Below are positions 23,092-34,017 of a DNA stretch of 64,000 bases, in pieces; positions within the stretch are counted from its first letter, which is position 1; each line of letters opens with the position of its first letter. This DNA comes from Procambarus clarkii (taxonomy: Eukaryota; Arthropoda; Malacostraca; Decapoda; Cambaridae), in NCBI RefSeq assembly GCF_040958095.1, contig NC_091198.1, positions 36,273,669 through 36,337,668 on the forward strand. The letters run 5' to 3'. Under the pieces are notes generated by a model that was given only the letters and a program-made list of their open reading frames with translations, searched no databases and was not told the DNA's origin. The position numbers and the translations under genes were made by a program.

Positions 23092-26000
23092 TTATCTTGG
23101 TGGCGGATGTAGATGCAGAATGCTCACTAATGAGTCCCATTCCTCAACAGCTTTTCTAATCATTGTAGTCGCGGTGGAATGTGCATCTAATGCAGCTGCA
23201 GTCGTTGGATTAATGTTGAGTTTCATGCGCAGGCGTTCAGTAGCTTCACATTCCAGTAAGTAGTGCAATAGCGGCGCCTCTGTCTCAGTTTCACAGATGT
23301 GACACTCTTTAACTATTGGGTTCATTACCTCCCAGAAGCACTTGTACCCACGTCTGAGTCTGTGTATGGCTACTGCAATGTATCTGGATATATTTTTGCC
23401 AGGCTTGAAAGAGGTGTAACCAGTGGCTTGTTCATACCATATCGCAGTGGATCTTCCTTCCGCTACTTTGGCGACTTTTGATAGTTGAGAATATTTTCTT
23501 CTTGATTTGCTCCTTTATCTGTGAGAAACTTGGAGGTATTTGAACCTGTACAACAGGTAGAGCAGTGGCAGTTTTTGCTAGTGAGTCTGCCTTTTCATTA
23601 CCCTCTATGCCAATGTGACTTGGTATCCAATTTAGGGAGATTGACAGCCCTCGATTATGGGCATCTTTTCCTATATGTTGAATTTCTGTGAGGAGTTGTA
23701 TATTATCTCTGTGCTGACTGGATAACAATGCCTGGAGCGAAGATTTAGAGTCTGTATGAATGATGACATCATGTAAATTATTCTCAATTGTATAGTTTAT
23801 TGCCTCCTTCAGGGCATATAATTCTGTTTGCAATGTTGAGCACCCACTATTTATGCTCCAGTAAGCTTCATGGTTGGTAGTGTAAACTGCTGCCCTTTTT
23901 CTTGATCAACTGATCCGTCTGTGAAGATGTGAGTCGTTGTGGGTCTAGAGATAGTTTCCATTTGTTGCTCTATTACTTCCTTGAGCCTCTGCGGGTCACA
24001 TGCTGATTTTTTAACTGGTAATCTTTCAATGATTATCTTTAGAGTCGATTCTTCCCATGGAGGAGGCTGTCGAAAGTGTTGATATGGTCTATCTTCCCCT
24101 TTGTTTTTAATGGTCCATTTCATGTTCATTTTCTCTAAAATCTTGACCACATTATCCATCCATGAGCTTGTTCTATACTGTAGGTTTTTCTGAAAGGATC
24201 TCTGTATGCTGTCTTTGATTGACAGCCTGGCGGTTGTTCCAGTAAGTTTTCCTATTATGGTGGCTATCCTTTGTTTCATTCTGTTTTCTAATGCTGATAA
24301 ATTTGTTTCCATTCTAAGGTTCTCTCTACGCGTCCATATAGGTGCTCCCAGCATTGTTCTCAGAACATCATTTTGGGACACTTCCAGTTTCTCCCATTGG
24401 TTATCACTGAGGGATGTAAGAGCAAGAGCAGCATAGTCGATGAGTGTCCTAACTGCTTGAACGTAGTACATTTTGAGTACTGGTAGAGATGCACCCTCTC
24501 TAAAACTGGTCAGAGAGCGCAAAGCTGAGTTTCTGGCTTTACAGCGTAGCCGAAGATATTCAATTTCTTGAGTGAATTTCAACTAGTTGTCTATTATGAC
24601 TCCTAGGTATTGAAAAGAGGTAACCCACTAAATTTCTTGTCCTTGTATTGCCAGTCTGATGTCTTGAGTTCTCATTTTTAACGGTCATTGCTTTTGTTTT
24701 ATTGCTGTTTATTTTCACTGTTATGCGTTCCGCTTCCTTGCTGATAATATCTAGGCATTTTTGTGCATAGTTCCTTGCACCTTTGCCATTGATGATGACC
24801 ACAAAGTCGTCTGCATAGTTAAGAAGTTTGGCTTTTGGTAGCTTGAGCTTCATGAATTGTTCCATGAGACAGTTGAAGAGGAAGGGGCTTAGTATTCCTC
24901 CCTGCGGAGTTCCATTTTCCAGCCTCTTTGAGGTCGATGTTTTTCCTTGGAATTTGACTTTAGCTTCTCGGTTAAGCAGGCTTCCTTTGGCAAAAGCAAG
25001 AGCATGTCCTTTGATTTCTTTATCCACAAGGCAGCACAGTGTAGCTGGAGCACTGGCTAACTCGAAGGCTTTTTCAAGGTCTAGAAAAATAAGGATTCCA
25101 GGTTTGTCATTGATTTTATCCAGGAGGGAGGTAAGGCATTCTGTGGTTCCAACACCTTTTCTGTAAGCAAACACATTTTGGTGTAATGGATTGGCTTTCC
25201 ATTCATTTCGATTAAGGGCCATTCTTTCTGCAGTTTTGGCCAGACAGCTTGTTAATGAGATGGGTCTTGGATTTCCTGGGTCTTTAGGTTTTGGAATGGG
25301 AACTATAATTGCACTGTTCCAAGAGAGTGGTCGGGTTCTTGTCACCCATACTCTGTTGATGAGATTCAAGAAGGCTTCTTCACCCTTTTCTCCTAGCTTG
25401 GCTAGCATGTTGTAAGTGATTTTGTCCTCGCCTGGAACTGTATTTTTAGTTTTCTTTGTAGCACTTCTGAGTTCTTTTAGATTGAAAGGTTGGTCTAGTT
25501 CGTCAGGTAAGGCTAAAGCATCATCTATTTTTTTCCATCTTGCTACTTGAAGTCTATGTTGGTGAATCAGAGTTGCTTGAGGAAGTTGAGTGGAACTGGC
25601 TCTTGAAGCAAATAGATTTGCTAGCCATTCTGCTTCTTGCTCTGGATGAACATGGTGCGGCGGAGCAGGAGGCGATTTTTCTTTGGCCTTGTTGATCTGC
25701 CTCCAGATGTCGCCCAAGGACGTATGCTGATTTAGCTTGGCACACCACTAGAGCCATTTTTCTTCTCTGATTTTTGCTGTTTCTTCGTGCACATGATCTC
25801 GGACAGCTCTAAGAAGTCCTAGATTAGCTTCGGTTCTATCTCTTCTGAAATTCTTTCGTGCACGATTTAGTCTGTTATGTAGCTCTTTGATCCTATCACA
25901 GTAATACCAATGGTCCTTGTGTTGTTGGGTAATTGTTTTCCTCTTGGGGATGGCGTGATTTGCTGCTCTATGTATTGCATTAACTAAATCTTTTTCCATT

Positions 26001-26776
26001 TCTTCGGTGTTGTCAGGAGGAGTGTAGTTTTGGTGCCAAGTTTCGAGAGCTTCCTGAAACTTCGTCCAATCTGCTTTGATAAAGTCCCATCCGGGCTCGA
26101 GAGCTGGAGGTCTAGGAGGTATTGCTATATTAATAACTGTTTTTGTAGCAAAGTGGTCACTAGTCAGAACATGATCCACTGACCAATGACACAACTCATC
26201 AATACTGGTGGAAACAAACGGGAGATCCAACTTTCCCCCACCAGTATGGGTTGGTTCCGTCGAATTAAGCAGACTGATTTCTGGCACTTCATCCAAAAGG
26301 TGTTCAATATGTCTTCCGTTGGCGTCGGTTCTTGGTGAATCAAGAAGTAATTTACTATGAGCGTTGAAGTCACCAGAGATGATAGTAAGTGTAGTGACTG
26401 CTATTTCAAAGATTGTTGAGAGATCCATGTCATGTTCTCTCTGACTCTTGTATACATTGAAAATGGACAGAGTTGAGTTCCTCATAGTGAGCTTAACTCC
26501 CATAATTTCGACGTTCTCGCCACAGTTGGGCAGGTCTGTGATTGCCGTGGCATTGATATGATTTCTTACTAGAATTGAAATGCCTCTGGTGCCACCTTGT
26601 GCCATAGGGCAGTGGAATCCTTGATATCCTGGGATATTGATAAATCTGCCAGTCCTGGTGAGTGTTTCTTGGAGTAGAACAATATCAATGCTATCCTTGA
26701 GAAGCACTGTTCTGAGTGTTTGTGCTTTGCTTTTGAATCCTTGAATATTCCATTGTATAATTTTGAGATTGTCCAT
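23092..26776 (-). pseudogene. LINE ORF2: endonuclease, reverse transcriptase, RNase H
   Basis: ORF2 starts at ATG 26,776, overlapping the end of ORF1 by 86 bp. Order along the protein: APE-type endonuclease (IQWNIQG, LLQETL, SGDFNAHS, LTSDHFA, all catalytic residues present); RT with RPISLTSC, FLDLEKAFELA, NGTPQGGILSP and the catalytic YADD; RNase H with FTDGS, TELYALK, HTDSKSS and SHIGIEGNEKAD; and a C-terminal knuckle CHICETETEAPLLHYLLEC. Lesions: TAG at 25,748-25,750, TAG at 24,628-24,630 and 24,583-24,585, and frameshifts near 24,680, 23,878 and 23,484. In a living element this protein nicks target DNA and primes reverse transcription from it. Here it cannot be made as one chain. Confidence 0.92.
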
Positions 26777-28091
26777 TTTTTCCGTTTATAGTGGAATCAT
26801 TGAGTCCATGGTTTTTATAGTACTGGTTTTCCCGACCGTTTATCTTCTTGGCTGGAGTGGTGACTTTCTTCTTGGCGGGTGAGGAGACTCCTGGTTGGGC
26901 CGAAGCGCCCCTGCTACATCCAGCCACTGGGGCACCCGATGATGCAGGGATCATCATTCCTGCCAGGGAGGTCCCGGAGGCAACGGCAGGCATGTTCGCC
27001 CTGCCGCCCCGATCCATTCTGTTGCTGTCTCCCAGTGGAGCAGCGCCCCCCTGCCCCCTCCAGTTGTTGGAGGCCCCGTCCATGCCCAGACCAGAAGGAC
27101 CCGGCGCGCCAGACTGTTGCTGATCTTCATTTATTCGGACTTGCCGAGGGGTGTACCACTGGCTTTTTACCGAGGGTCTGGTCGATTGGGGTCTCGAAGT
27201 TGTTACTTTGGGTTGCTGGGTTGATCCGAAAGCTAGTATTCTTTTTACCCTTTCTGGACATCGTTTGTTCCAGGCGTGATGTGTATCCCCGCAGTTCGGG
27301 CATTTTGCTTTCGTTTGTCTGCCTTCTTTGTGCAGATTCTTGCATATGTCGGTAATATGGAGCTCGCTACATACACCACATCGTTCCGGGCCTCTGCAGC
27401 CATCTTTGTGGTGGCCGAAGCGCTGACACCTGTAGCAGCGCATGGGTTCTGGGTTGTACAGTCTCAGCCTGAATTGACCATAGATCCCAACACTCAGAGT
27501 GTTGATGCGAGGTCCTTTTATTGTTATAAGAACCTGTCTTGTTTCGATTTTGTTGTGCTTGCATCTTTCCGCCGTTGTGACATTTGGGCATTCTAGGAGT
27601 CTGTTTGCATGAACTTCGACCGGGAAATTTTGAACTATCATTTTGGTGATTTTTTCTTCTGGTTTCAGTTCCACTAGGTGTTCTGTGTTCCTGAGGTTTG
27701 TGATTATATCCGGATTAGCTGTGGATATGTTATATCTGCCTCTAATGTCGGGCTTGGCTCTAAGATCTGATCCTGGATTATTCTTTTCCAGTGCGGCAAT
27801 GAAAGCATAAGTGGGACCATCCGCTGGTTTTTTGGTCTTGAATATGGTCCTTGGCATTGGTTTGGGTGCTGCTCTTGAGTTCTGGTTGGCTTCTAGTTTG
27901 GTTTCTTTGGACGTTTCTTCGGTTCTTCTTCGTTTGTTTGCCTTTTCGTTGCCTACAAGTTGCCACGGTGCTTCGTTTAGGGTTGGGTCGTCTTCAGCAA
28001 TTTTCCTTGCTCTTGCTGCTATATCACCGTGTCCTTCTGACGTTAATAATTCAAGAAGGATGGTTAGGAAAGTCATATCCTGGGGAGACAT
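26691..28091 (-). CDS. LINE ORF1 protein, intact, three CCHC zinc knuckles
   Basis: A 466-codon open frame from ATG 28,091 to a stop at 26,691. The N-terminal half is charged (KANKRRRTEETSKET). The middle has an RRM-like fold region ending TKMIVQNFPVEVHANRLLEC. Three knuckles follow: CYRCQRFGHHKDGC (CX2CX4HX4C), CGVCSELHITDIC (CX2CX3HX4C) and CPNCGDTHHAWNKRC (CX2CX3HX6C). The C-terminus is Gly/Pro/Ser-rich. ORF1 proteins of I-group LINEs bind the element's RNA and form the ribonucleoprotein. The frame is unbroken, unlike ORF2. It is not a host gene, because it sits inside a LINE bounded by target duplications. Confidence 0.93.
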   Translation of the reverse strand: MSPQDMTFLTILLELLTSEGHGDIAARARKIAEDDPTLNEAPWQLVGNEKANKRRRTEETSKETKLEANQNSRAAPKPMPRTIFKTKKPADGPTYAFIAALEKNNPGSDLRAKPDIRGRYNISTANPDIITNLRNTEHLVELKPEEKITKMIVQNFPVEVHANRLLECPNVTTAERCKHNKIETRQVLITIKGPRINTLSVGIYGQFRLRLYNPEPMRCYRCQRFGHHKDGCRGPERCGVCSELHITDICKNLHKEGRQTKAKCPNCGDTHHAWNKRCPERVKRILAFGSTQQPKVTTSRPQSTRPSVKSQWYTPRQVRINEDQQQSGAPGPSGLGMDGASNNWRGQGGAAPLGDSNRMDRGGRANMPAVASGTSLAGMMIPASSGAPVAGCSRGASAQPGVSSPAKKKVTTPAKKINGRENQYYKNHGLNDSTINGKNGQSQNYTMEYSRIQKQSTNTQNSASQG

Positions 28092-28179
28092 GGTTACACT
28101 GTACTAAAAGAGTAACTGAGGGAGTGACTGTAACTGTGTACTGCTACACTCAGCGACTGAAGTGAAGCGACTTTGAATG

Positions 28180-28429
28180 AATATTTTACATTATTGTTCA
28201 CACTAGAAAGGTTAGATGACATCCCATCACCCACACAAATGTTTGAAAGAGGTGAAGAGAGCGAATTAACGGATTTACTCCAGACGTGAGACACTATCAG
28301 GAAGAGCATTGACAAACAAAAAGGACTCGAAAGCCCCAGGTGTGGATGGAATTCAATCCAGTCATAAAAGAACTGGCAGATGCACAATACCTAACACTGA
28401 AACCTCCCTTTTTCAGAAATTCTTTTCAG
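28180..28429 (+). pseudogene. Right part of the split LINE (pre-RT and RT start)
   Basis: Joined to the left part at the target site, the plus frame resumes with FTLERLDDIPSPT, MFERGEESELTDLL and then KQKGLESPRCG, a decayed KASKAPGVDG-type RT motif 0-1 block. This continues the linker-to-RT order of 22,650-22,866 and supports a single older LINE. It is truncated near 28,430 where a CR1 fragment begins. Confidence 0.75.
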
Positions 28430-28727
28430 GAAAGCAAAAAGAAACTATGAAGTTTGCATAGCAGAGCAAGCAAAAACAAATCCTAAAGGGTTTTTCCAGT
28501 TATACCGGACAAAGATTAGGGAAAGGATAGGTCTATTAAAAACTGAGACAGGTCAAATAACAGATAGTGATGAAGAGATGAGTAGTATTTTTAATCAATA
28601 TTTTGTATCTGTATTTACTAAAGAGGAACTTAACAATATGCCTTCAGCCGAACAAGTCTATGTGGGTGGGGACGAGGACAGGTTGACTAGTTTAGCATTT
28701 ACCAGGGAGGACGTTCTTAATCATAAG
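28430..28727 (+). mobile_element. CR1 fragment, plus strand (pre-RT region)
   Basis: The frame gives RKAKRNYEVCIAEQAK, GFFQLYRTKIRERIG, and MSSIFNQYFVSVFTKEELN, ending LAFTREDVLN. The same ~300 bp recurs on the minus strand at about 30,880-31,177 with only scattered differences, including one extra C in the minus copy that shifts its frame. It stops abruptly at 28,727 against the 3' end of another CR1 copy facing it. Confidence 0.85.
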
Positions 28728-29199
28728 AACATAAGAACAAAGGTAACTGCAGAAGGCCCATTGGCCCATACAGGGCAGCTCTTATTTATAACCACCCAAT
28801 GCCACTCATATACATGTCCAACCCACGTTTGAATCAATCAAGGGACCCCACCTCCACTACGTTATGCAGTAATTTGATCCATATATCACCAACCCTGTTA
28901 CCGAATCCGTATTTACCCAGGTCTTTCCTAAATCTAAATTTACCCATTGTTTCGTTTTCCGTCTTGTGAGGTTACTTTTAATGCCGTATTAATATTCCCT
29001 TTGCTATGTCCTTTCACCCACTTGTAAACCTCTACCGTGTCACCCATAACTCTTCGTCTTTCCAGTGAAGGCAATTTAAGTTTTGTTAATCTTTCTTCAT
29101 ATGAAAGATTTCTAATTTTGGGAATTAACTTAGTCATCCTACGCTTGACACGTTCAAGTGAATTTATATCCATTCGTACGGCGGCCAAAACTGAATATA
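28728..29199 (-). mobile_element. CR1 3' fragment, minus strand
   Basis: On the minus strand the 3' terminus is two copies of an octamer (TTCTTATG), the microsatellite tail diagnostic of CR1. Upstream it encodes the RT C-terminus: VRMDINSLERVKRRMTKLI, LSYEERLTKLKLPSLERRR and VEVYKWVKGHSKGN. It is 5'-truncated at 29,199, directly abutting the tail of the next CR1 copy. Confidence 0.88.
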
Positions 29200-29309
29200 A
29201 GAACATAAGAACAAAGGTAACTGCAGAAGGCCTATTGGCCCATACGAGGCAGCTCCTATTTATAACCACCCAATCCCACTCATATACATGTCCAACCCAC
29301 GCTGTAGTG

Positions 29310-29560
29310 AACCCAAGGTCGGCCGATCGGACAGAACGCGGGACTTGTGATCCTGTGGTCCTGGGTTCGATCCCAGGCGCCGGCGAGAAACAATGGGCAG
29401 AGTTTCTTTCACCCAATGCCCCTGTTATCTAGCAGTAAAATAGGTACCTGGATGTTAGTCAGCTGTCACAGGTTGCTTCCTGGGGGTGGAGGCCTGGTCG
29501 AGGACCGGGCCGCGGGGACACTAAAAAAAAAAAAGCCTCGAAATCATCTCAAGATAACGC
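29310..29560 (+). repeat. SINE family A inserted in CR1 3' UTR
   Basis: Head with GGCCGATCGG (A-box-like) and B box GGTTCGATCCC, then the family A body, an A12 run and ATCATCTCAAGATAAC. The flanking CR1 sequence CAACCCACG / CTTGAAACAATCGAGG is continuous in other copies, so the insertion point is clear. Any target duplication is at most about 3 bp. Confidence 0.9.
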
Positions 29561-30951
29561 TTGAAACAATCGAGGGACCTCACCACCACGTTACGCGGTA
29601 ATTGGTTCCACAAATCTACAACCCTGTTACCGAACCAGTGTTTACCCAAGTTTTTCCTAAATCTAAACTTATCCAATTTATACCCATTGTATCGTGTTCT
29701 GTCTTGTGTTGATACTTTTAATACCCTATTATTATCTACTTTGTTATGTCCATTCATCCTCTTGTAAACCTCTATCATGTCACCCCTAACTCTTCGCCTT
29801 TCCATTCTATAGTAAGGCGACCAAAACTGAACTGCATAATCTAAATGGGGCCTAACCAGAGCAAGATATAGCTGAAGAACCACACCAGGTGTCTTGTTAC
29901 TAATGCTTCGATTAATAAATTCCAGTGTCCTATTTGCCTTATTACGAACATTCATGCATTGATCCTTTTGTTTTAAATTCTTACTTATCATAACTCTTAG
30001 ATCCCTTTCGCAATTCGACTTCGCAATCTCAACTCCATCTAGCTCGTATCTTGTAACTTTATCATCTTTACCTAGCCTCAAAACTTTACATTTATCAGCA
30101 TTAAACTGCATCTGCCAATCCATTGACCATTTCAAAACCCTATCTAGATAAATTTGAAGTGATAGTGAGTCTTCTTCCGTGTTAATTTCCCTACCGATTT
30201 TTGTATCATCAGCAAATTTGCAAATGTTGCTACTCAAACCTGAATCTGAATCATTGATATATATTATGAACAACAGAGGTCCCAGGACAGAGCCCTGAGG
30301 CACTCCACTTACAGCATTTTCCCACTCTGACTTAACCCCATTTATACTAATTCTCTCTTTCCTTTGGAATAGTCATACCCTAATCCAACTTAATATAGCA
30401 CCTCCAATACCATGAGCCTCTATCTTTTTAATCAGTCTTTCATGTGGCACTGTATCAAAAGCTTTGCTAAAGTCAAGGTACACAACATCACAATCCTTAC
30501 CACTATCAACTGCCTCAACTATGCTGGAATAAAAAGATAGCAAATTTGTTAAACATGAACGGCTATTTGTAAAACCATGTTGCGACTCATGTATTAATTT
30601 GTGTTTTTCAAGATGAAGACGAATAGTATTTGCAATTATCGATTCAAGTAACTTTCCCACAATAGACGTTAGGCTAAATGGCCGATAGTTTGATGCAAGT
30701 GATCTATCTCCTTTCTTTAAAATTGGTATCACATTAGCAACTTTCCATAACTCTGTCACTCTGCCTAACTCTATTGATTTATTAAATATGGTAGACTGTA
30801 GCTCGGAAAGCTCCTCTTTGCATTCTTTAAGCACCCTGGCAAACACTTCATCCGGCCCTGGGGATTTGTTTGGTTTGAGTTTAACTATTTGTTTAATTAC
30901 ATCCTCCCTGGTAACTGCTAAACTAGTCAACCTGTCCTCGTCCCCACCCAC
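29561..30951 (-). pseudogene. CR1 reverse transcriptase, nearly open
   Basis: A single frame with one in-frame TGA (near 30,375, in the WIRVxLFQRK stretch). RT motifs in order: LKPNKSPGPDEV, VIPILKKGDRS, NYRPFSLTS, ESQHGFTNSRSC, VVYLDFSKAFDTVPH (first catalytic Asp), GVPQGSVLGPLLF and the catalytic FADDTK near 30,210, followed by the thumb FNADKCKVLRLG. It ends VVDLWNQLPRNVV. RT would copy LINE RNA at the nicked target. The deletion in the thumb and the missing N-terminus make this copy inactive. Confidence 0.9.
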
Positions 30952-31430
30952 ATAGACTTGTTCGGGCTGAAGGCATATTGTTAAGTTCCTCTTTAGTAAA
31001 TACAGATATAAAATATTTATTAAAAATACTCATCTCTTCATCATTATTTGTTATTTGACCTGTCTCAGTTTTTAATGGACCTATCCTTTCCCTAATCTTT
31101 GTCCGGTATAACCGGAAAAACCCTTTAGGATTTGTCTTTGCTTGCTCTGCTATGCAAACTTCATAGTTTCTTTTTGCTTTCCTTATCTCTTTTTTTTAGT
31201 ATTTCTAACCAGTTGTACGAATTCCTGTTCTAAACTGACTTCCCCATTCTTAATCCTTTTGTACCACGCTCTCTTTTTACCTATAAGGTTCTTCTGATCC
31301 TTTATTATCCACTTTGGATCATTAGTATTCGATCTATTCAATTTATATGGTATACTTCATTCCTGGGCTTTGCTTAGAATATTTTTAAATGGGTTATATT
31401 TTGAATCAACATTCAAAATATAATTGATTC

Positions 31431-32129
31431 AAAACTGATAACCCACAGTGGGGTTACAGAGGCAGATGATGGGTTCACCAACTGAACCCCATTGTTCATT
31501 TAGCTAAGCAAGTAAAACTCTTCTGAATCTAGTTACACAATTTTTAAATATTTACAAGCAAGTACTTGCATTACTTTACAGGCAAGTACTTGCATTATCT
31601 ACAGTGGATGCGCTGCATTGGCTATTTTATAGTTTTTTCCAGTGTCGGTCTTCCTCACTGGTATTTTACCACCTCTGACAAAGCAATCTTTGATTAACAT
31701 ATTGGAATTCTTACAAACTTGACGCAGTTGAAAGGAAAGATTCTGCCTATTCCTGGTAAATCAATTTTTCACGGAAACAGTGGGTTTTCTAGACCCAGAA
31801 GCTCTGATAAGGTCTAATCTTCACGAACAACTATGTAATTGCACAAGAATTTTCCCAATGTTTTCAGTAGATACTTTGGTACCTCTTCTGTGTGCTGCTT
31901 TGTTTTCACCTGCTTGCTTGAAGTTTGTAATTCAGCTGGTCCCGTAGTTCCTTAACCACGATGTTGACAAGGTCCGCTCAGTTGGTTTCAAGGGAAAATT
32001 TCGTGAGGAAATAATGACAGCAGCTAGGAGTTTTTATTGGTCTGATTCATCTTGGGAGAAAGTTTGTTGCAATTGCAAGGTATTAAGTGGGTTTTAAAAG
32101 CTGGCAAATATTCTCTCCAATTTTTTTTT
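31431..32129. other. No recognisable feature
   Basis: Single-copy sequence with a short internal repeat (AAGCAAGTACTTGCATTA / AGGCAAGTACTTGCATTA around 31,556-31,600). A short plus frame near 32,000 (EEIMTAARSFYWSDSSW) vaguely recalls integrase zinc-binding regions but lacks the full H2C2 pattern. Confidence 0.4.
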
Positions 32130-32330
32130 AACCAACCACTTGGGCTGGACGGTAGAGCGACAGTCTCCCTGCATGCAGGTCTGCGTTCAATCCCCGACCG
32201 TCCAAGAGGTTGGGCAACATTCCTTCCCCCCCCCGTCCCATCCGAAATCCTTATCCTGACCCTTTCCCAGTGCTATGAAGTCGTAAGGGCTTGGCGCTTT
32301 TCCCTTATTTTTCCCTTTCCTATTTTCTAG
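32130..32330 (+). repeat. tRNA-derived SINE, family B
   Basis: Head GGCTGGACGGTAGAGCGACA (A-box region) and GCGTTCAATCCCCG (B-box region), then a C-run and the body ATCCTTATCCTGACCC... GGCTTGGCGCTTTTCCC. The same body occurs on the minus strand at 50,598-50,781, confirming an interspersed family distinct from family A. Confidence 0.85.
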
Positions 32331-33769
32331 TGGTTTCAATGGAATTCAGGTTTTAAACTTTGAACTGAAGAGAGCTTAGTTTCATGTAGGAAAAGATTAA
32401 CTTCGTTGGCCAGTTCTTGATTTTGGGAAGTAATCCTGAGTTTATAACTAATTATTCAATACATTTTTCACAATATACAGCATCAGAAATACCTAAGCAC
32501 AACTGCACTAAACAGATAGCAACAATGGTAAATGTTAACAAGTCTGTGATTATATATAAGAGCCTTCTGTCTCATAGATATTTTAACAGGAACCAAATGT
32601 TTGATCATCTTGCGACTTGGTCCTGCAGGCCCTAGAAGACATAGAGACCGGAGAGGCGTAGCGAGGCAGCCAGGGCCTGGGTGGTGCCGGGTTGACCCTG
32701 TGGCGCTGAGAACATGGTCCAGGGGTTGCCAGCGCTGACGTTCCTCTCGTGAAGTTCTCGAATCAGTGTCTCAATACCCTCGCCTGCAAGCATTAGGAGA
32801 CGTGAAGGCCAAACCTGGCTATGTCACACATCTAAATAGCAACTTATATCAGAGAAATACAATATGGATTAATTAATATTTTGCTGAGATGAGCAGCACG
32901 TCTGGTTAATTTGAAGTATATAAACATTATAGCTTGCATTAATCCAAACCAGTGTGCTAAAATTGATCTGGGTTAATCAGGACTCATAATAACTTGTTTA
33001 GTCAAAGGCAATGTTGGGTAATCAGTGCCAAGAATTATACTAGACGCATCTCAACAAAGTATACTAATACAATAATAATAATGATACTAGAGGCCAAAGA
33101 AGAGCATCAAGGAACTCTGGTTGTTCTGGAAATGCATCAAAATATATACGTACTGGTGAGAAGAGTACAAAGGAAGGTCAGGTCATCATAGTGCCCACCT
33201 CTGGAGTGAGGACATAATTGACTTATCAGATCACAACACCATACAAGGTTGGGGTCGTCATCTGTGAGGTCACGGTGGATGGTCAGGGAAGCCGATCACC
33301 TTCGTATGGGAGAGAAGACAGGGCGGCCACATCCATGCTGGTCGGAGCTTCCAGGGTAATACCTGAAGACGTGCACTACTGTACATTCACTGCCCAAGCT
33401 ACTGAGTTTCTGCGATAGAACAAGAAGGCGATGGCATCTTTACTGCTGATTTTATAGCATGGAATTTAAGAAGATGTTGAAGAGAGCTTTAGTGAAAAGG
33501 TTTCTTTAGCGACATGAGTCCTTTAGGGACATGTGTTCTTCAGCGACATGTGTTCTTCAACTACACGTTGTAACACCATAAATGGTTGTATTTAATATTT
33601 CAGCTAGGAGCCACACTCACATTCACAACGAGTGGCTTTCTATTGTAACCACTTAGACCCTCGCATCTTGGAATATATTTATATGGCCAACATGAGACTA
33701 GAGTTCAACAGCTCTGGGGTCTTGTCTAAATAATTCACTCGCTAATTATCGTCCATTCAAAGTATGTGG
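32331..33769. other. No recognisable gene
   Basis: AT-leaning single-copy DNA. Short open frames lack family signatures. A tandem-like pair GACATGTGTTCTTCA occurs around 33,525-33,560. Part may be decayed retroelement 3' of the integrase scrap at 33,770. Confidence 0.4.
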
Positions 33770-33965
33770 TTAAGTCCATTAACACTTTATTATCACATCC
33801 TTTGGTATTGCAAGGACGTTCTTCCCCGCCCTTTGGCACGGGAAACAGGCCTTGCAATGTCTCCTCACAACAGCGTCCATTCCTAGCCAATAAAAATGCT
33901 CCCTCATCCGGCTTAGCGTCATGGTCCATCCCAAGTGACCTGCGGGATCCAAAGAGGGCGCAAGC
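33770..33965 (-). pseudogene. Ty3/gypsy integrase zinc-binding domain scrap
   Basis: The minus-strand frame around 33,940-33,820 contains GHLGWTMTLSRMREHFYW followed by LGMDAVVRRHCKACFPCQRA. This is the H-X-H...CX2C (H2C2) zinc-binding pattern at the N-terminus of Ty3/gypsy integrases, with the FYW..M hallmark. Nothing of RT or the integrase core was seen next to it. The motif is seen directly; the family is from established integrase patterns. Confidence 0.7.
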
Positions 33966-34017
33966 TCTAGCGTCTTGTATCATATCATATTAAATAAATA
34001 TTCAGATATATCATATC

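Larger units (their letters stand above)
22877..28169 (-). mobile_element. I-like non-LTR retrotransposon 1, near full length (5.3 kb)
   Basis: Minus-strand LINE: 78-nt 5' leader, ORF1 with three zinc knuckles, an overlapping ORF2 (endonuclease, RT, RNase H, C-terminal CCHC), and a ~200-nt 3' UTR ending in an (AAC)n tail (22,877-22,892). The presence of RNase H plus an APE-type endonuclease and triple-knuckle ORF1 places it in the I superfamily (I/Nimb/R1/LOA group); the exact clade is inferred. A 10-bp target duplication at both ends shows a full-length insertion. ORF1 is intact, while ORF2 has three in-frame stops and about three frameshifts, so it is relatively young but dead. Confidence 0.93.
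29200..31430 (-). mobile_element. CR1 element, 5'-truncated, minus strand, carrying a SINE
   Basis: The 3' end again has the TTCTTATG octamer tail (about 29,199-29,218). Moving upstream: 3' UTR, SINE insertion (29,310-29,560), RT, and the endonuclease-RT linker with NILSKAQEWSIPYKLNRS near 31,350. The endonuclease and ORF1 are missing. Relative to the neighbouring fragment it lacks about 33 residues between SPYYR and MERRRVRG near 29,800, a deletion that keeps frame. Confidence 0.9.

Noticed and set aside
32000..32095. Integrase zinc-binding domain near 32.0 kb (FYWSDSSW...CCNCKV)
   Set aside because: Only a FYW-like and CX2C-like resemblance; the two histidines are not in place, unlike the clear H2C2 at 33.8-33.96 kb.
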